From Synechocystis salina LEGE 00031 (GTDB taxonomy: Bacteria; Cyanobacteriota; Cyanobacteriia; Cyanobacteriales; Microcystaceae), in NCBI RefSeq assembly GCF_015207985.1, contig NZ_JADEVV010000027.1, positions 1 to 54,429 of the forward strand: a stretch of 54,429 nucleotides of DNA, read 5' to 3'. Made by a program: the position numbers and the translations under genes. The notes under the pieces were generated by a model that saw nothing but the letters and a program-made list of their open reading frames with translations, made no database searches and had not been told where the DNA came from. This document shows positions 1 to 8,941 of the stretch, piece after piece (position 1 is the stretch's first letter; each line of letters opens with the position of its first letter).

Positions 1-188
1 GTAGAGGGGGGAGTGATTATGCATCGCGTTCCAGGTTTTGAGTGGTATCTAATCCTAGAACGTGACCTCCCCTCTTTTCTACAATCCCCACCTAGACTGC
101 TTTTCACTTCTTTTGTCAGTCAATCAGGGCCATTACCTTTGGTGCAGACAATCAACAGCTTTTTGTCGGGTATGAAAATGGCTCTATT

Positions 189-815
189 TTGATTTGGGAA
201 ATTAATAATGGTCAATATCATTCTGTCCTAGGCAACCATGACCAAGATGTGGTTGATTTAATTGTTATAGAAGAAGGTAAATTTTTAGTTAGCGCTAGCA
301 GGGCAGGGGAGATAAAAATTTGGAACTTGGCAGAAAAAGCTTGTTGGCAATCTTTTCAGACTAAGCAAACCAATTTGTTGGGCATGAGCATTAATCCAGT
401 TAGTAAAATAATTGCCACGGCCACAAATGAAGAAGTAAAACTATGGCAATGGCAAACTTGGCAATGTTTAGAGACTTTACCGGGCTGTTTTCCGTTACAA
501 TTTAGTCCCAATGGCGAGGTTTTAGTTACTTCTAGTCATTCCGGATTCCTGAAAGTTTGGCAGTTGCATTCGGTGGATCAAACATTATCGGATAATCAAA
601 AATTCAGTTTCACCTTAAATTGGTGGGAAGTTCTAGGCGTTTCACCCCACGATGACCCGAAAATAGTCAAAGCGGCCTATTACAGACTGGCAAAGCAGTA
701 CCATCCCGACCAAAACTATGACGGGCGGGAGTATAAGAACTCACCTATTGCCATGCAAAAAATCAACTGGGCCTACGAACAATTTTGTCGCACTAATCCA
801 AAGAAACAACTTTAG
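189..815 (+). CDS. WD40-repeat / J-domain protein, 5' end truncated or frameshifted
   Basis: The readable product is about 208 residues. Residues 1-130 carry WD40-type blades ending in KIWNL (43-47), KLWQW (84-88) and KVWQL (122-126). Residues about 143-200 form a C-terminal J domain with the HPD motif at 172-174, the site that stimulates DnaK/Hsp70 ATPase. WD40 plus J-domain fusions are known in cyanobacteria and probably recruit Hsp70 to a bound partner. The first in-frame start is a weak TTG. The same frame stays open back to position 96 and encodes another WD blade, then meets a TAG at 93-95 with no start codon. Frame 1 is open from position 1 to 188. The real gene therefore probably began to the left and has been cut or frameshifted near 93-120. 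Whether the remainder is expressed is unknown. Confidence 0.6.
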   Translation: MIWEINNGQYHSVLGNHDQDVVDLIVIEEGKFLVSASRAGEIKIWNLAEKACWQSFQTKQTNLLGMSINPVSKIIATATNEEVKLWQWQTWQCLETLPGCFPLQFSPNGEVLVTSSHSGFLKVWQLHSVDQTLSDNQKFSFTLNWWEVLGVSPHDDPKIVKAAYYRLAKQYHPDQNYDGREYKNSPIAMQKINWAYEQFCRTNPKKQL

Positions 816-831
816 TAAAATAAACCGACAA

Positions 832-1533
832 CTAGGGTTGAGATACCTTACTGGTTAGTTCCTTGAGGGGTTGCCAGTGGTGAATGTCATCCAATAAGGC
901 TTTGTAACCCGCTACGTTTGGGTGGAGTCCGTCGGCCATGAGATGGTCGTTAATCCATTCTTGGCCCCGTTGTTGCCAGATTTCAAAAATATCTAGGTAG
1001 GGAATTTGGCGATCGCCACAGGCTTGTTGGGTGATGGTTTTGAAACGGCGTTGATCAGAGTGGTTGAAATAAAAACAGTCGAGGAAAGGCATTCGAGCTT
1101 CGTTGACCGGCACCATACCAATAAAAAGCACCGGACAGAGTTGATGGGCACTGTCCAACAGTTGCTCCACCTGTTTTTGAAAGAGAATTTCATCGGTGAA
1201 ACAACGTCCATCGGGCCGACCCAACCGTGGGGAGTCGTTCACTCCCACAGAGAGAATGAGCAGGTCAGGGACTTTATTGCGGATTTCTCCCCGTAAACGA
1301 AATTCTTGCTCCAACCTTTCACTGACTTGGGCTACCCGATCGCCACGGATACCGAGGTTATAAAGTACGGGGCCATTTTCTTCCATCCAAAATCTCCGTA
1401 GCCGTTCTGCCCAACCGCCACCGATGGGATCTCCGTAACCATAAACAAGGCTGTCCCCCATGGCCAAGACTTTCAGGGGATGGTCAAAACGGGGAGTCTG
1501 GGTAAGGGTCGACGCAGGGGAAATCGTTTGCAT
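832..1533 (-). CDS. SGNH/GDSL-family esterase or lipase
   Basis: This 233-residue protein has the four SGNH-hydrolase blocks. They are GDSL at residues 26-29 (nucleophile Ser28), a glycine block in LGIRGDR, GVND as the Asn block, and D201-GL-H204-PN near the C-terminus supplying the Asp/His pair. The family hydrolyses esters or thioesters of lipids, sugars or acylated polymers, and the substrate cannot be read from sequence. I see no clear signal peptide, so a cytoplasmic location is likely. It starts at an ATG and is convergent with the WD40/J gene, with stops 16 bases apart. The family assignment is firm and the substrate unknown. Confidence 0.85.
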   Translation of the reverse strand: MQTISPASTLTQTPRFDHPLKVLAMGDSLVYGYGDPIGGGWAERLRRFWMEENGPVLYNLGIRGDRVAQVSERLEQEFRLRGEIRNKVPDLLILSVGVNDSPRLGRPDGRCFTDEILFQKQVEQLLDSAHQLCPVLFIGMVPVNEARMPFLDCFYFNHSDQRRFKTITQQACGDRQIPYLDIFEIWQQRGQEWINDHLMADGLHPNVAGYKALLDDIHHWQPLKELTSKVSQP

Positions 1534-1758
1534 GGGATGATGTCCTAGGGTCGGGCGGATAAAGTCAAAACCAATGGGATGGATTGTAACGAGATCTTAA
1601 CTGAGATTTTACAGGTTGACGTAAGCATTTATACACGTTTGCTCCCCGGCGATCGCCACACTGGGGCAGAAAATTAGATAACAGCTATGCATTTGCCCCT
1701 ATCCTATCCCCGATAAACTAAAGGTTGCAGTAAGCAACGATACTTAAATCTATTGGTA

Positions 1759-2418
1759 ATGACCGTACCTCCTCCCCTTTCCCTGACCGATCACAATTTA
1801 GGTCTGGCCCTCCACACCGCCACCGGCCAACTAGGTTTAGCTCTACAACGGGGAAAAAATCCGGTAGCCCAGCAAACTTGGTCATTGGATCGGGAATTAC
1901 TCAATCAATTACACAATTGTTTAGGGGATTTTTTGCCGAGCCAGCAATGGCCAGAATTGGACTATCTGGCCGTAGCCCAAGGCCCCGGTAGCTTTACCAG
2001 CGTCCGCATTGGTATGGTCACTGCCCGCACCCTAGCCCAGCAATTACAAATTCCCCTATTTGCCATTTCTACCCTGGCTTGTTTTGCTCAATCTTTGATC
2101 AAAACCTGTGACGATGGCGAGTTATTGGCTGTCACCATGCCCGCAACCAGGGGTTATCTTTACGGGGCAGTCTATCAAGTTATCGGGGAAAAACTAGTTA
2201 CCCTAAGCGACGATCGCCTTTGGTTACCCGACGATTGGCAACAATTCATGGCCGATAAACAGGTGGAACGAGTCTATGGCACTCCGCCCCAGCTTGGCAT
2301 CACCGCCCCCCAACTGCTCACCCTTGCTTGGCAACATTGGCTCCTTGGCGATCGACCCCATTGGTCAGCGGCCCAACCTTTTTATGGCATGAGCCCCACC
2401 GACCCCGTGACGAATTAG
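1759..2418 (+). CDS. tsaB: tRNA t6A37 biosynthesis protein TsaB
   Basis: TsaB is the non-catalytic ASKHA-fold partner of TsaD in making N6-threonylcarbamoyladenosine at position 37 of ANN-decoding tRNAs. The 219-residue product has the family signature GPGSFTSVRIG starting at residue 75, preceded by an acidic strand (LDYLAVAQ). The N-terminal strand LALHTATG is the degenerate nucleotide-binding loop. I chose the ATG at 1759 over the upstream TTG at 1753 because the protein then begins as its homologues do. It is convergent with the WecG-type gene downstream. TsaD, TsaC and TsaE are not in the window. Confidence 0.88.
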   Translation: MTVPPPLSLTDHNLGLALHTATGQLGLALQRGKNPVAQQTWSLDRELLNQLHNCLGDFLPSQQWPELDYLAVAQGPGSFTSVRIGMVTARTLAQQLQIPLFAISTLACFAQSLIKTCDDGELLAVTMPATRGYLYGAVYQVIGEKLVTLSDDRLWLPDDWQQFMADKQVERVYGTPPQLGITAPQLLTLAWQHWLLGDRPHWSAAQPFYGMSPTDPVTN

Positions 2419-2456
2419 TCTGTTTTTTCCTGCTCAAACATTAGGAGCAAAATAGT

Positions 2457-3224
2457 TTATAAGGTTTTTTTCTTAGTGAACCATTGCCAAGTAAATAGAA
2501 CAATAAAAGCGGGGTTGTTAATTAAATATCTGCGCCATAATCGTTTCGGTTCCATGAGTAAACGATAGAACCATTCCAATCCCAGGGCCATTAACCAGCG
2601 GGGAGCTTGGGACACCAAACCACTGTGGAAATTAAAAGCAGCTCCTACCCCCACCATGACCAGATTTAGTTTTTGGTAATGATCCGCCATCCAGATTTCC
2701 TGCTTGGGACAGCCTAGACCAACAAAGAGAATATGGGCTCCCGACCGCTTAATTTTTGCTAGGGCCATTTCTTTCTCCTGCGGTTCCAGAGGACGAAAAG
2801 GAGGAGAATCAGCACCGACGACATTAAGTGTGGGAAAACGTTTAATTAGATTAATTTTGAGTTGAGTTAAACAAGCTTCGGTACCGCCGTAGAGGTAAAT
2901 ACCAAGGTTTTCCGCCGCGGCCTGCTGACAAATTGTTAGCATCAAATCCGGGCCATAAACCCTAGTGGCCTGTGGGTAACCGAGCAATTTTAATCCCCAC
3001 ACCAATGGCATACCATCGGGGGTAACTAACACAGCTTGATCAATAATTTCTTGATAACTTTTATTGCCATAGGCGCTCATTACCACATGGACATTGGCCG
3101 CCACCACATAACTGGCGATCGCCGCTTTAGCTAAATTAATGATGGTAGTTGTGGCTTGTCCATAGTCTGTGCAGTCAATTCTAGTGCTGATAATGGTGCG
3201 GGAAATGGTCACAGCAAAAGCCAA
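2457..3224 (-). CDS. WecG/TagA/CpsF-family (GT26) glycosyltransferase
   Basis: The product is about 255 residues. The TPDGMPLVWG block with the following RVYGPDLM, and the later VGLGCPKQEIWM, are hallmarks of the WecG/TagA/CpsF family. These enzymes transfer ManNAc or ManNAcA from a UDP donor to an undecaprenyl-linked acceptor, so a role in exopolysaccharide or cell-surface glycan synthesis is expected at the cytoplasmic membrane face. No classical ATG fits. The start is either TTG at 3224 or GTG at 3212, and an in-frame stop lies just upstream. The next gene on the other strand begins about 60 bases away, so a shared divergent promoter region is likely. The acceptor is unknown. Confidence 0.85.
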   Translation of the reverse strand: MAFAVTISRTIISTRIDCTDYGQATTTIINLAKAAIASYVVAANVHVVMSAYGNKSYQEIIDQAVLVTPDGMPLVWGLKLLGYPQATRVYGPDLMLTICQQAAAENLGIYLYGGTEACLTQLKINLIKRFPTLNVVGADSPPFRPLEPQEKEMALAKIKRSGAHILFVGLGCPKQEIWMADHYQKLNLVMVGVGAAFNFHSGLVSQAPRWLMALGLEWFYRLLMEPKRLWRRYLINNPAFIVLFTWQWFTKKKTL

Positions 3225-3284
3225 GGTGGATATCTGAGTGGTTTAATTTTGCCATTGTCGGAACCATAAAACCGAGGCCGGGGG

Positions 3285-4970
3285 ATGATTATTACTAGTT
3301 TGTTATTGATGCATTTGCTGGTTATGTTGAGTGATCCTTTTTTACAACTTCCCACCCCCGATAGCGTTGAAGTCGTTTGGTTCACCGAATTTGCCGGGGA
3401 CAACCATTGGGTGCAGTGGGGCAAAGACCTGGAACATCGCACCGAGGCTTCCACTCGACAGTTGACCCGCACTAGGGAAGATGAGTGGTCCTACACCTTC
3501 AAAACCTATGACAAGCTTTCCCCCCGGGCTATTTGGCGACACCAAGCCGTAATTGCTGGTTTGAAGCCCGGAGAGCATTTACCCTATCAAGTTTTTAGTG
3601 CCGATCGCCAACACATACACCAGAGCGATATTTTTTCCCTGCAACCCAGTCCCCCTGCGGATCAGCCCTTAAAAATTTTGCTCACCTCCGACCATCAGTT
3701 AATGCCCATGGTGGCGGCCAATATCCAACAGGCGATCGCCGTTTATGGTGGCTTTGATGCAGTGTTCCACGCCGGAGATATGGTCAATGTGCCGGATCGG
3801 GCTTCGGAATGGTTTGATGACCGCCGGGGCAGATCATTTTTTCCCGTGCTGCAGGGCCGGGCTTCGGTGACCCTGGGGGGCAAAATCTATCAGGGAGCAC
3901 CGGTGTTGCAATCCACTCCTCTCTTTCCCTGCATTGGTAACCATGAAGTAATGGGCCGCTATTCCCCCGGCAAGGCGTTGCATTTACAGTTTAAGGACGC
4001 TCGACCCCAAGCGATCGCCGAAGAAGAATACTTTGAGCGGCAGGATTTTGCTGAACAGGAATATGATCCAGACCAAGACACCCAATGGATTGAAGACAAT
4101 TCCTTTAACTTCCGCACCTATGGGGAAATTTTTTCCCTTCCCCCCAGCCCAGCGCCGCAAAAACAGTACTACGCTGTCACCTTTGGTCATATTCGTCTGA
4201 TTTCTTTAATGGTAACCAATGTTTGGCGCTCTCCACAAGAGAATGCCAGTACCGCAGGGCGCTACCAGGAAAGCAGTCAACAGTTGGATGAACCAGAAAA
4301 TTGGGGCCATGGTCAGCATATTTTTGAGCCCATTACCCCTGGTAGTAGGCAGTATGAATGGCTACAGCAGGAATTGGCTGGGGAAGCTTTTCAGCAAGCT
4401 CAGTACAAAATTGTCATGTTCCACCATCCTCCCCACAGTTTGGGGGGTAATGTTACTCCACCCTACACTGACCCCCAAGCCTACGAAGAATATGCCCCCG
4501 ATGGCACCATGGTGCACCGCCGTTACCATTATCCCAAAGGAGAAGATCAGATTATTAAACACTTAATTCCCCTGCTGGAAAGTGCCGGAGTTCAACTAAT
4601 TTTTTATGGCCATTCCCATCTCTGGAATCGTTTTGTCAGTCCTGGGGGGATGCACTTTTTGGAAACTTCTAATGTTGGCAATAGTTATGGCGCTCATTTA
4701 GCTGATAATCCCCGTTCCCTGCCAGATTTTATTGATTCCAGCAATGATTTCCTCGTCGGTAATCCCAATGGTTTGTCGCCAATTATTCCCACCATTGCCC
4801 CTTTGCTTGATTCCCAAGGAAAACTATTACCATACATTGCTAGTAATAAAATCACTGTCTTTAGTGTACTGGAAACTGGTGACAATAACGCAGTGATCAA
4901 AAGCTATTATTTTGACAGCAATGAAGATAATAACAATGTGGTTTTATTTGACCAATTTCAACTAAGATAA
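3285..4970 (+). CDS. Metallophosphoesterase with N-terminal FN3-like domain (purple acid phosphatase-like)
   Basis: This 561-residue protein has an Ig/fibronectin-like N-terminal part (about 25-120), then a calcineurin-type phosphoesterase domain (about 128-455). Metal-binding blocks visible are D136-H-Q138, GDMVN (164-168), GNHE (218-221), a HHPPHS block and GHSHLW near 444. The first block is D-x-Q rather than the usual D-x-H. The layout resembles purple acid phosphatases or alkaline phosphatase D relatives, so phosphate release from esters is plausible, but the substrate is unproven. ATGs at 3285, 3309 and 3324 are all possible starts. The short hydrophobic start could act as a signal or anchor from either of the first two. 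Confidence 0.8.
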   Translation: MIITSLLLMHLLVMLSDPFLQLPTPDSVEVVWFTEFAGDNHWVQWGKDLEHRTEASTRQLTRTREDEWSYTFKTYDKLSPRAIWRHQAVIAGLKPGEHLPYQVFSADRQHIHQSDIFSLQPSPPADQPLKILLTSDHQLMPMVAANIQQAIAVYGGFDAVFHAGDMVNVPDRASEWFDDRRGRSFFPVLQGRASVTLGGKIYQGAPVLQSTPLFPCIGNHEVMGRYSPGKALHLQFKDARPQAIAEEEYFERQDFAEQEYDPDQDTQWIEDNSFNFRTYGEIFSLPPSPAPQKQYYAVTFGHIRLISLMVTNVWRSPQENASTAGRYQESSQQLDEPENWGHGQHIFEPITPGSRQYEWLQQELAGEAFQQAQYKIVMFHHPPHSLGGNVTPPYTDPQAYEEYAPDGTMVHRRYHYPKGEDQIIKHLIPLLESAGVQLIFYGHSHLWNRFVSPGGMHFLETSNVGNSYGAHLADNPRSLPDFIDSSNDFLVGNPNGLSPIIPTIAPLLDSQGKLLPYIASNKITVFSVLETGDNNAVIKSYYFDSNEDNNNVVLFDQFQLR

Positions 4971-5302
4971 ATCCAACACATCCTGTTTGATTTTCTTACA
5001 TTACAATCAATTTTACTGAAATCTTTGTGTATTTAAAAGGAGCTTCTAAACATGGGGAAGACAAGTTCTGGGACCAATGTAGAATTTCTTGATCCATTGG
5101 TTGTATTGGGCCATTAGTTTGAAGTAGTGGTTTATTTGTATGTCGTCTAGCTCCTTTGCTGAAAAATTATATTTGTCTCTAGGCAATGCACCGACCAATC
5201 GCCAACTGACAGTAATTAATTCCAACCGAGGCGATCGCCTAGCGCTTAATCAATTTCCTGATTATTTTTGCACCACCAATATGTTGCTCTGTCAATTCTA
5301 GG
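4971..5302. other. 332-base intergenic stretch with one possible micro-ORF
   Basis: No conserved gene is visible. The one notable item is an ATG at 5052 opening a 21-codon frame that ends at 5117. It is preceded by AAAAGGAG at 5035-5042, a strong Shine-Dalgarno sequence nine bases away. It may be a leader peptide, the stub of a lost gene, or chance. One HIP1 palindrome lies near 5231. I see no terminator or RNA gene. Confidence 0.4.
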
Positions 5303-5794
5303 TTAATTTTCAATGGAGTCCGACTCGACCCTAGCATCACCAGTGGGAATAATAATTCCTTCTTGGACAACGGTAAGAATGGGTCTGCCATCAATACCAG
5401 TGCGCCATATCTTGGCAGGGTAAGTACCCGGTACTGGTCGCCAACCCTGGGGGATAAATTGATATTTCCAATTGGGATAACCCGTTTCCCGCACAATTCC
5501 GTGGTAACGATTATCGGCATTCCAACGAGTAATGGTAATGGAAACCTCTCCCCATGAAGGAGCTTCCTTATCAAAAGCAGATATGGCCGCAATCAGATTG
5601 GGACCCAGCTTTCTTCTGGAAAATCCGACAATGACAAAAAAAAGTGAAAATGTCAGAGGTAATGGATTCCAAAATAAGAGTGAGGCGATCGCCCCCAAAA
5701 CGGCTGCCCCCAAGAACCACCGATTGATCTGGCCCGCTATTCCCAGGGCTGGACGAAGATTGGCAATTTGTTGTTCGACCGATAGTGTTTTCAT
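5303..5794 (-). CDS. Small membrane protein, unknown function
   Basis: This 163-residue protein has two closely spaced hydrophobic segments at about residues 27-43 and 47-62, followed by a soluble C-terminal region of about 100 residues rich in Trp and Pro. The pattern suggests a two-helix membrane hairpin with a cytoplasmic tail. I do not recognise the family. The ATG at 5794 is preferred over the upstream TTG at 5815. It lies 94 bases after the shorter MscS gene on the same strand and may be co-transcribed with the two channel genes, so a role connected with turgor or the membrane is possible but only inferred. Confidence 0.6.
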   Translation of the reverse strand: MKTLSVEQQIANLRPALGIAGQINRWFLGAAVLGAIASLLFWNPLPLTFSLFFVIVGFSRRKLGPNLIAAISAFDKEAPSWGEVSITITRWNADNRYHGIVRETGYPNWKYQFIPQGWRPVPGTYPAKIWRTGIDGRPILTVVQEGIIIPTGDARVESDSIEN

Positions 5795-5888
5795 CGTAGA
5801 TCTGTAGTTTGTCAATAGCTATTGTCAGTAAATTTTTGATCTTAATTAACAACTCCATGGGGATAAATAAAGGGTGTTTTACGATCGC

Positions 5889-6812
5889 CTAATTGGATCC
5901 ATTACCTGACTTCAGGCTTACATGTAAACCGGAGGCGGAGACAAGTTCCACCGTTGTGGATGCCAACTCAACCCGTCGATCAGTACTTTCAATCTCTTCT
6001 AAAATCCGAGTGAAAAGACGATCCTTCGTTGCCCGACGTTTTTTATAATCCACGACGTATCTGACGGTAAACTCTAACCAATTATCGTTGGCAATCAAAG
6101 TCACAAATGGCTCAATTTGGGCATTTTCAATCAAGTATTTATGGATCATGCGACTCCATTCAGCTTTAGCTGGTTCAACGTAGCAGCCGGTCACTTCTTC
6201 AACGACCCGTTGCAAAATGCTTCTGGCCAGTCGATGATCGCCACCATGCCTTACCGGAACAATAATTTCATCCCAAATAAAAGGGAAATCCCCCGAATAA
6301 TTAAAAACTGGTTCCTTAAAGACAAAACTATTGGCAATTCTGACAATGCGCCCGTTGTAGAGGTCCGCTTTTACCCAATCGCCACATTCCATCAGTGTCG
6401 TTCTTAGAGGATTAATATCAATCACATCCCCCATAATGCCCCCTAACTGAACCCGATCGCCGATCTTGTAAAATTCTCCAAAGGAAATAGCCGTCCAACC
6501 AGCAAAACTGGCAATCACTTCCTGTAGGGCAAAGGCAATCCCTGCGCCCACCACACCAAAAATAACGGTTAACTGTCTGAGGTTTTCATTAAAAATTGTC
6601 AAAATCAGGAGGGCAATAAATCCATAACTAATAAAAGCCAGAATTTTGCGGATACGGTAACGTAAATCTCCATCTTGAACTTGACTGGATAAGCCCCGGG
6701 CCGCCATCTTAAAAACAATGGAGACAATTAAAATACCAATGGCAACTTCAATTAACTTGACGACGTTGGGATCACTGAGCCAGCTTTGAATTATATTGAC
6801 TAACTTTTCCAT
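5889..6812 (-). CDS. MscS-family mechanosensitive ion channel (short form)
   Basis: This 307-residue protein has about three N-terminal transmembrane helices (roughly 17-35, 48-66 and 75-100) and a soluble beta-rich C-terminal domain. The pore-lining helix and following beta domain are visible in GAGIAFALQEVIASFAGW and IGDRVQLGGIMGDVIDINPL, the glycine/alanine-rich TM3 and MscS beta segment. Such channels open under membrane tension and release solutes on hypo-osmotic shock. The gene follows the longer MscS gene by 62 bases on the same strand, so the two are probably co-transcribed. The family is clear; gating and ion preference are not readable. Confidence 0.85.
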   Translation of the reverse strand: MEKLVNIIQSWLSDPNVVKLIEVAIGILIVSIVFKMAARGLSSQVQDGDLRYRIRKILAFISYGFIALLILTIFNENLRQLTVIFGVVGAGIAFALQEVIASFAGWTAISFGEFYKIGDRVQLGGIMGDVIDINPLRTTLMECGDWVKADLYNGRIVRIANSFVFKEPVFNYSGDFPFIWDEIIVPVRHGGDHRLARSILQRVVEEVTGCYVEPAKAEWSRMIHKYLIENAQIEPFVTLIANDNWLEFTVRYVVDYKKRRATKDRLFTRILEEIESTDRRVELASTTVELVSASGLHVSLKSGNGSN

Positions 6813-6874
6813 AGGTTAATGTCTAATGCATAATTTTGCTTTGTCGACTGTTGCCTGAGATAAAATGCGTCGCC

Positions 6875-8647
6875 CTAGGTCTGGTCAGATTCTGATGTAT
6901 TTACTCCATTATCCTTTGTCGATGGAGCATTGAGGGATGAAACTTTAAATGCGGGTGCTTCATAATCCGACGGTAGATAATCAGCAGGAATGGTGGTCTG
7001 GTTACCGTCCCGCACAGCGCGGTAATGGGGCGAAAGAATTTCAATATCGGCTTCGTTGCACTTATCTTGAAGATTTTGATGAAGTTCTGAATAAATTTTT
7101 GCCATGATGCCTGGATTATGGGTATAGGCATTTAACTCATAGGCGATGTAAAAATCATCCAGACTAGTTTGCAACACAAACGGTGCAGGGTCTTCGAGAA
7201 TTTGATCTGTTACTAGAGCCGCTTCGATCAGTACGGCATGGACTTTACGCCAGGGCACATCATAGCCCAGGGTGATGGTGGTGTGCAGAATTAAGGGTGG
7301 TGCTCCCGGATCACTGGCGGCGGCGCTATAGTTAATGACATGGCTACCTAAAACGGCCGAGTTGGGAATGGTAATCACCACATTTTTAATGGTACGAATA
7401 CGAGTAACAAACAATGTTTTTTCCACCACATCCCCAATGGTATCGGTGATTTTAACTCGATCACCGACGGAAAATGCCCTGGTGTAGGTCAACATAATAC
7501 CAGCAAAAATATTGGCAATTACCGATGAAGAACCGAGGGAAATTAGCAACCCTAAAAAGATAGAAATTCCCTGGAAAGCAGGGGTTTTAGAACCCGGTAA
7601 GTAAGGGAATGCTACTGTAGCCGCAAAGGCTAAGACGAGAAATTGCACCAGCTTATAGGTGGGTTGAGCCCATTCTCGATAAAATCCTTGAAACTTGATA
7701 TTGTCTTGCTCGATTTCAGCGAATAAAAAGCGAATTACTTTAAGAAAATAAGATGTGAATAGCCAAATGATCACGAGAAAAAATAGGTTGGGAAAATAAG
7801 CAAGTAATCCTGCTACCAGAGTGCTAATCGCCGTGCGGACATATTCAAATAAAATCCGAGCTAGTCCCTTTGTCCAGGGAAAAAAACTTAAAACCAGATT
7901 AATGTAGAGATAGAAAACTCCAAGTAAAAGGGCAAGTCGGACAACTTTAATGATCTCTGAAATCAGATCAATTACCCGATGGGCAGATAAAATTTGGGTG
8001 TCAAACAGCCTTAACGCCGGAATCCGGGTGCCCCGCCAACGCCTCAATTGGCGATAAATAACTGGGACTGATTTAGTGATACTAATTAAGCTGATAGTTA
8101 GGATAATTGTGGCAATTAGTGTGTAAATTACTCCCCGCACTAAACTATGGATGCTATAGGAGGACCTAAAATCAGTAATTGATTGTTTGATGACCTGTAA
8201 ATATTCGTTAGCAAGCTCTTTACGAGATTGTCCCGCCGCCACCGCATCCACATCGGCGATCGTCACTAGGGTTTCATCCCCCGCCCGAATATCCGCCGTT
8301 GCCGCCGCTTCATTGTCGACAATTTTGAGTGTATTCAGGCTAACTTCAGTATTTTTAGCCAGACTAACTATTCGATTAGAAACTACCTGGGCCCGGAATT
8401 CTGGGGAGAAAGAGGCAATTCTCGCTTGAATATAAAATAGTGTTTCGTCCCCTAAAATCACCGGCGCCCCTTTCGGTTCATTGGCTGTCGGCTTAACAGT
8501 TTGGGGATAAACCAAGTAGGCCGTCGCCACCAGTGTAACTAGGTTAAGCAGAAAAATAATTAAACCGTTGCGCAACCAGTTCTTTATCCTGTGATAGAAC
8601 AACATATTTTTTCTTCGGGAATTATTAAGGGAATTAGTGTATGACAT
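6875..8647 (-). CDS. MscS-family mechanosensitive channel (long form)
   Basis: This 590-residue protein starts with a hydrophobic signal/anchor segment (about 27-50). A periplasmic-type region of about 110 residues follows, then several transmembrane helices between about 165 and 390. The MscS core comes next: the TM3-like SSSVIANIFAGIMLTYTRAF followed by VGDRVKITDTIGDVVEK and a beta/alpha C-terminal domain. It is longer than E. coli MscS (286 residues) because of the extra N-terminal domain, as in larger MscS-like channels. The start may be ATG 8647 or the ATG 14 codons later. It is the first gene of a likely three-gene minus-strand unit. Confidence 0.85.
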   Translation of the reverse strand: MSYTNSLNNSRRKNMLFYHRIKNWLRNGLIIFLLNLVTLVATAYLVYPQTVKPTANEPKGAPVILGDETLFYIQARIASFSPEFRAQVVSNRIVSLAKNTEVSLNTLKIVDNEAAATADIRAGDETLVTIADVDAVAAGQSRKELANEYLQVIKQSITDFRSSYSIHSLVRGVIYTLIATIILTISLISITKSVPVIYRQLRRWRGTRIPALRLFDTQILSAHRVIDLISEIIKVVRLALLLGVFYLYINLVLSFFPWTKGLARILFEYVRTAISTLVAGLLAYFPNLFFLVIIWLFTSYFLKVIRFLFAEIEQDNIKFQGFYREWAQPTYKLVQFLVLAFAATVAFPYLPGSKTPAFQGISIFLGLLISLGSSSVIANIFAGIMLTYTRAFSVGDRVKITDTIGDVVEKTLFVTRIRTIKNVVITIPNSAVLGSHVINYSAAASDPGAPPLILHTTITLGYDVPWRKVHAVLIEAALVTDQILEDPAPFVLQTSLDDFYIAYELNAYTHNPGIMAKIYSELHQNLQDKCNEADIEILSPHYRAVRDGNQTTIPADYLPSDYEAPAFKVSSLNAPSTKDNGVNTSESDQT

Positions 8648-8941
8648 TTTCCATAAATTTCATTTCCCCTGGGATCAATTTTGGCAGAGAATATGGCTGA
8701 TCAGAGTTTTAATTTTGGTTAATTCTAGTCCCGCTGGTGGAAGGTTAGTTTCAGTGTGGGACAGTATTGTTTAATGATGTTCTTGTTGACCAAAGTTTTT
8801 CCCTTCCCCATACCATAGAGCCCAGGTCAACGGGTATATTTTTCTAGACGTTCTTGAATTAATCAAGACGGAGTTTAATAAATTCTAGCTAACTAAAGTT
8901 AACGAAGAAAAGTATCAAATTTTATCCTTGGTTTTAACACT

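Noticed and set aside
1006-1296. 96-codon plus-strand frame inside the SGNH esterase gene
   Set aside because: It is antisense to a well-supported gene and shows no domain.
2425-2455. TGCTC / GAGCA repeat between tsaB and the WecG gene, considered as a terminator
   Set aside because: The stem is only five bases, flanked by mismatches, too weak to call.
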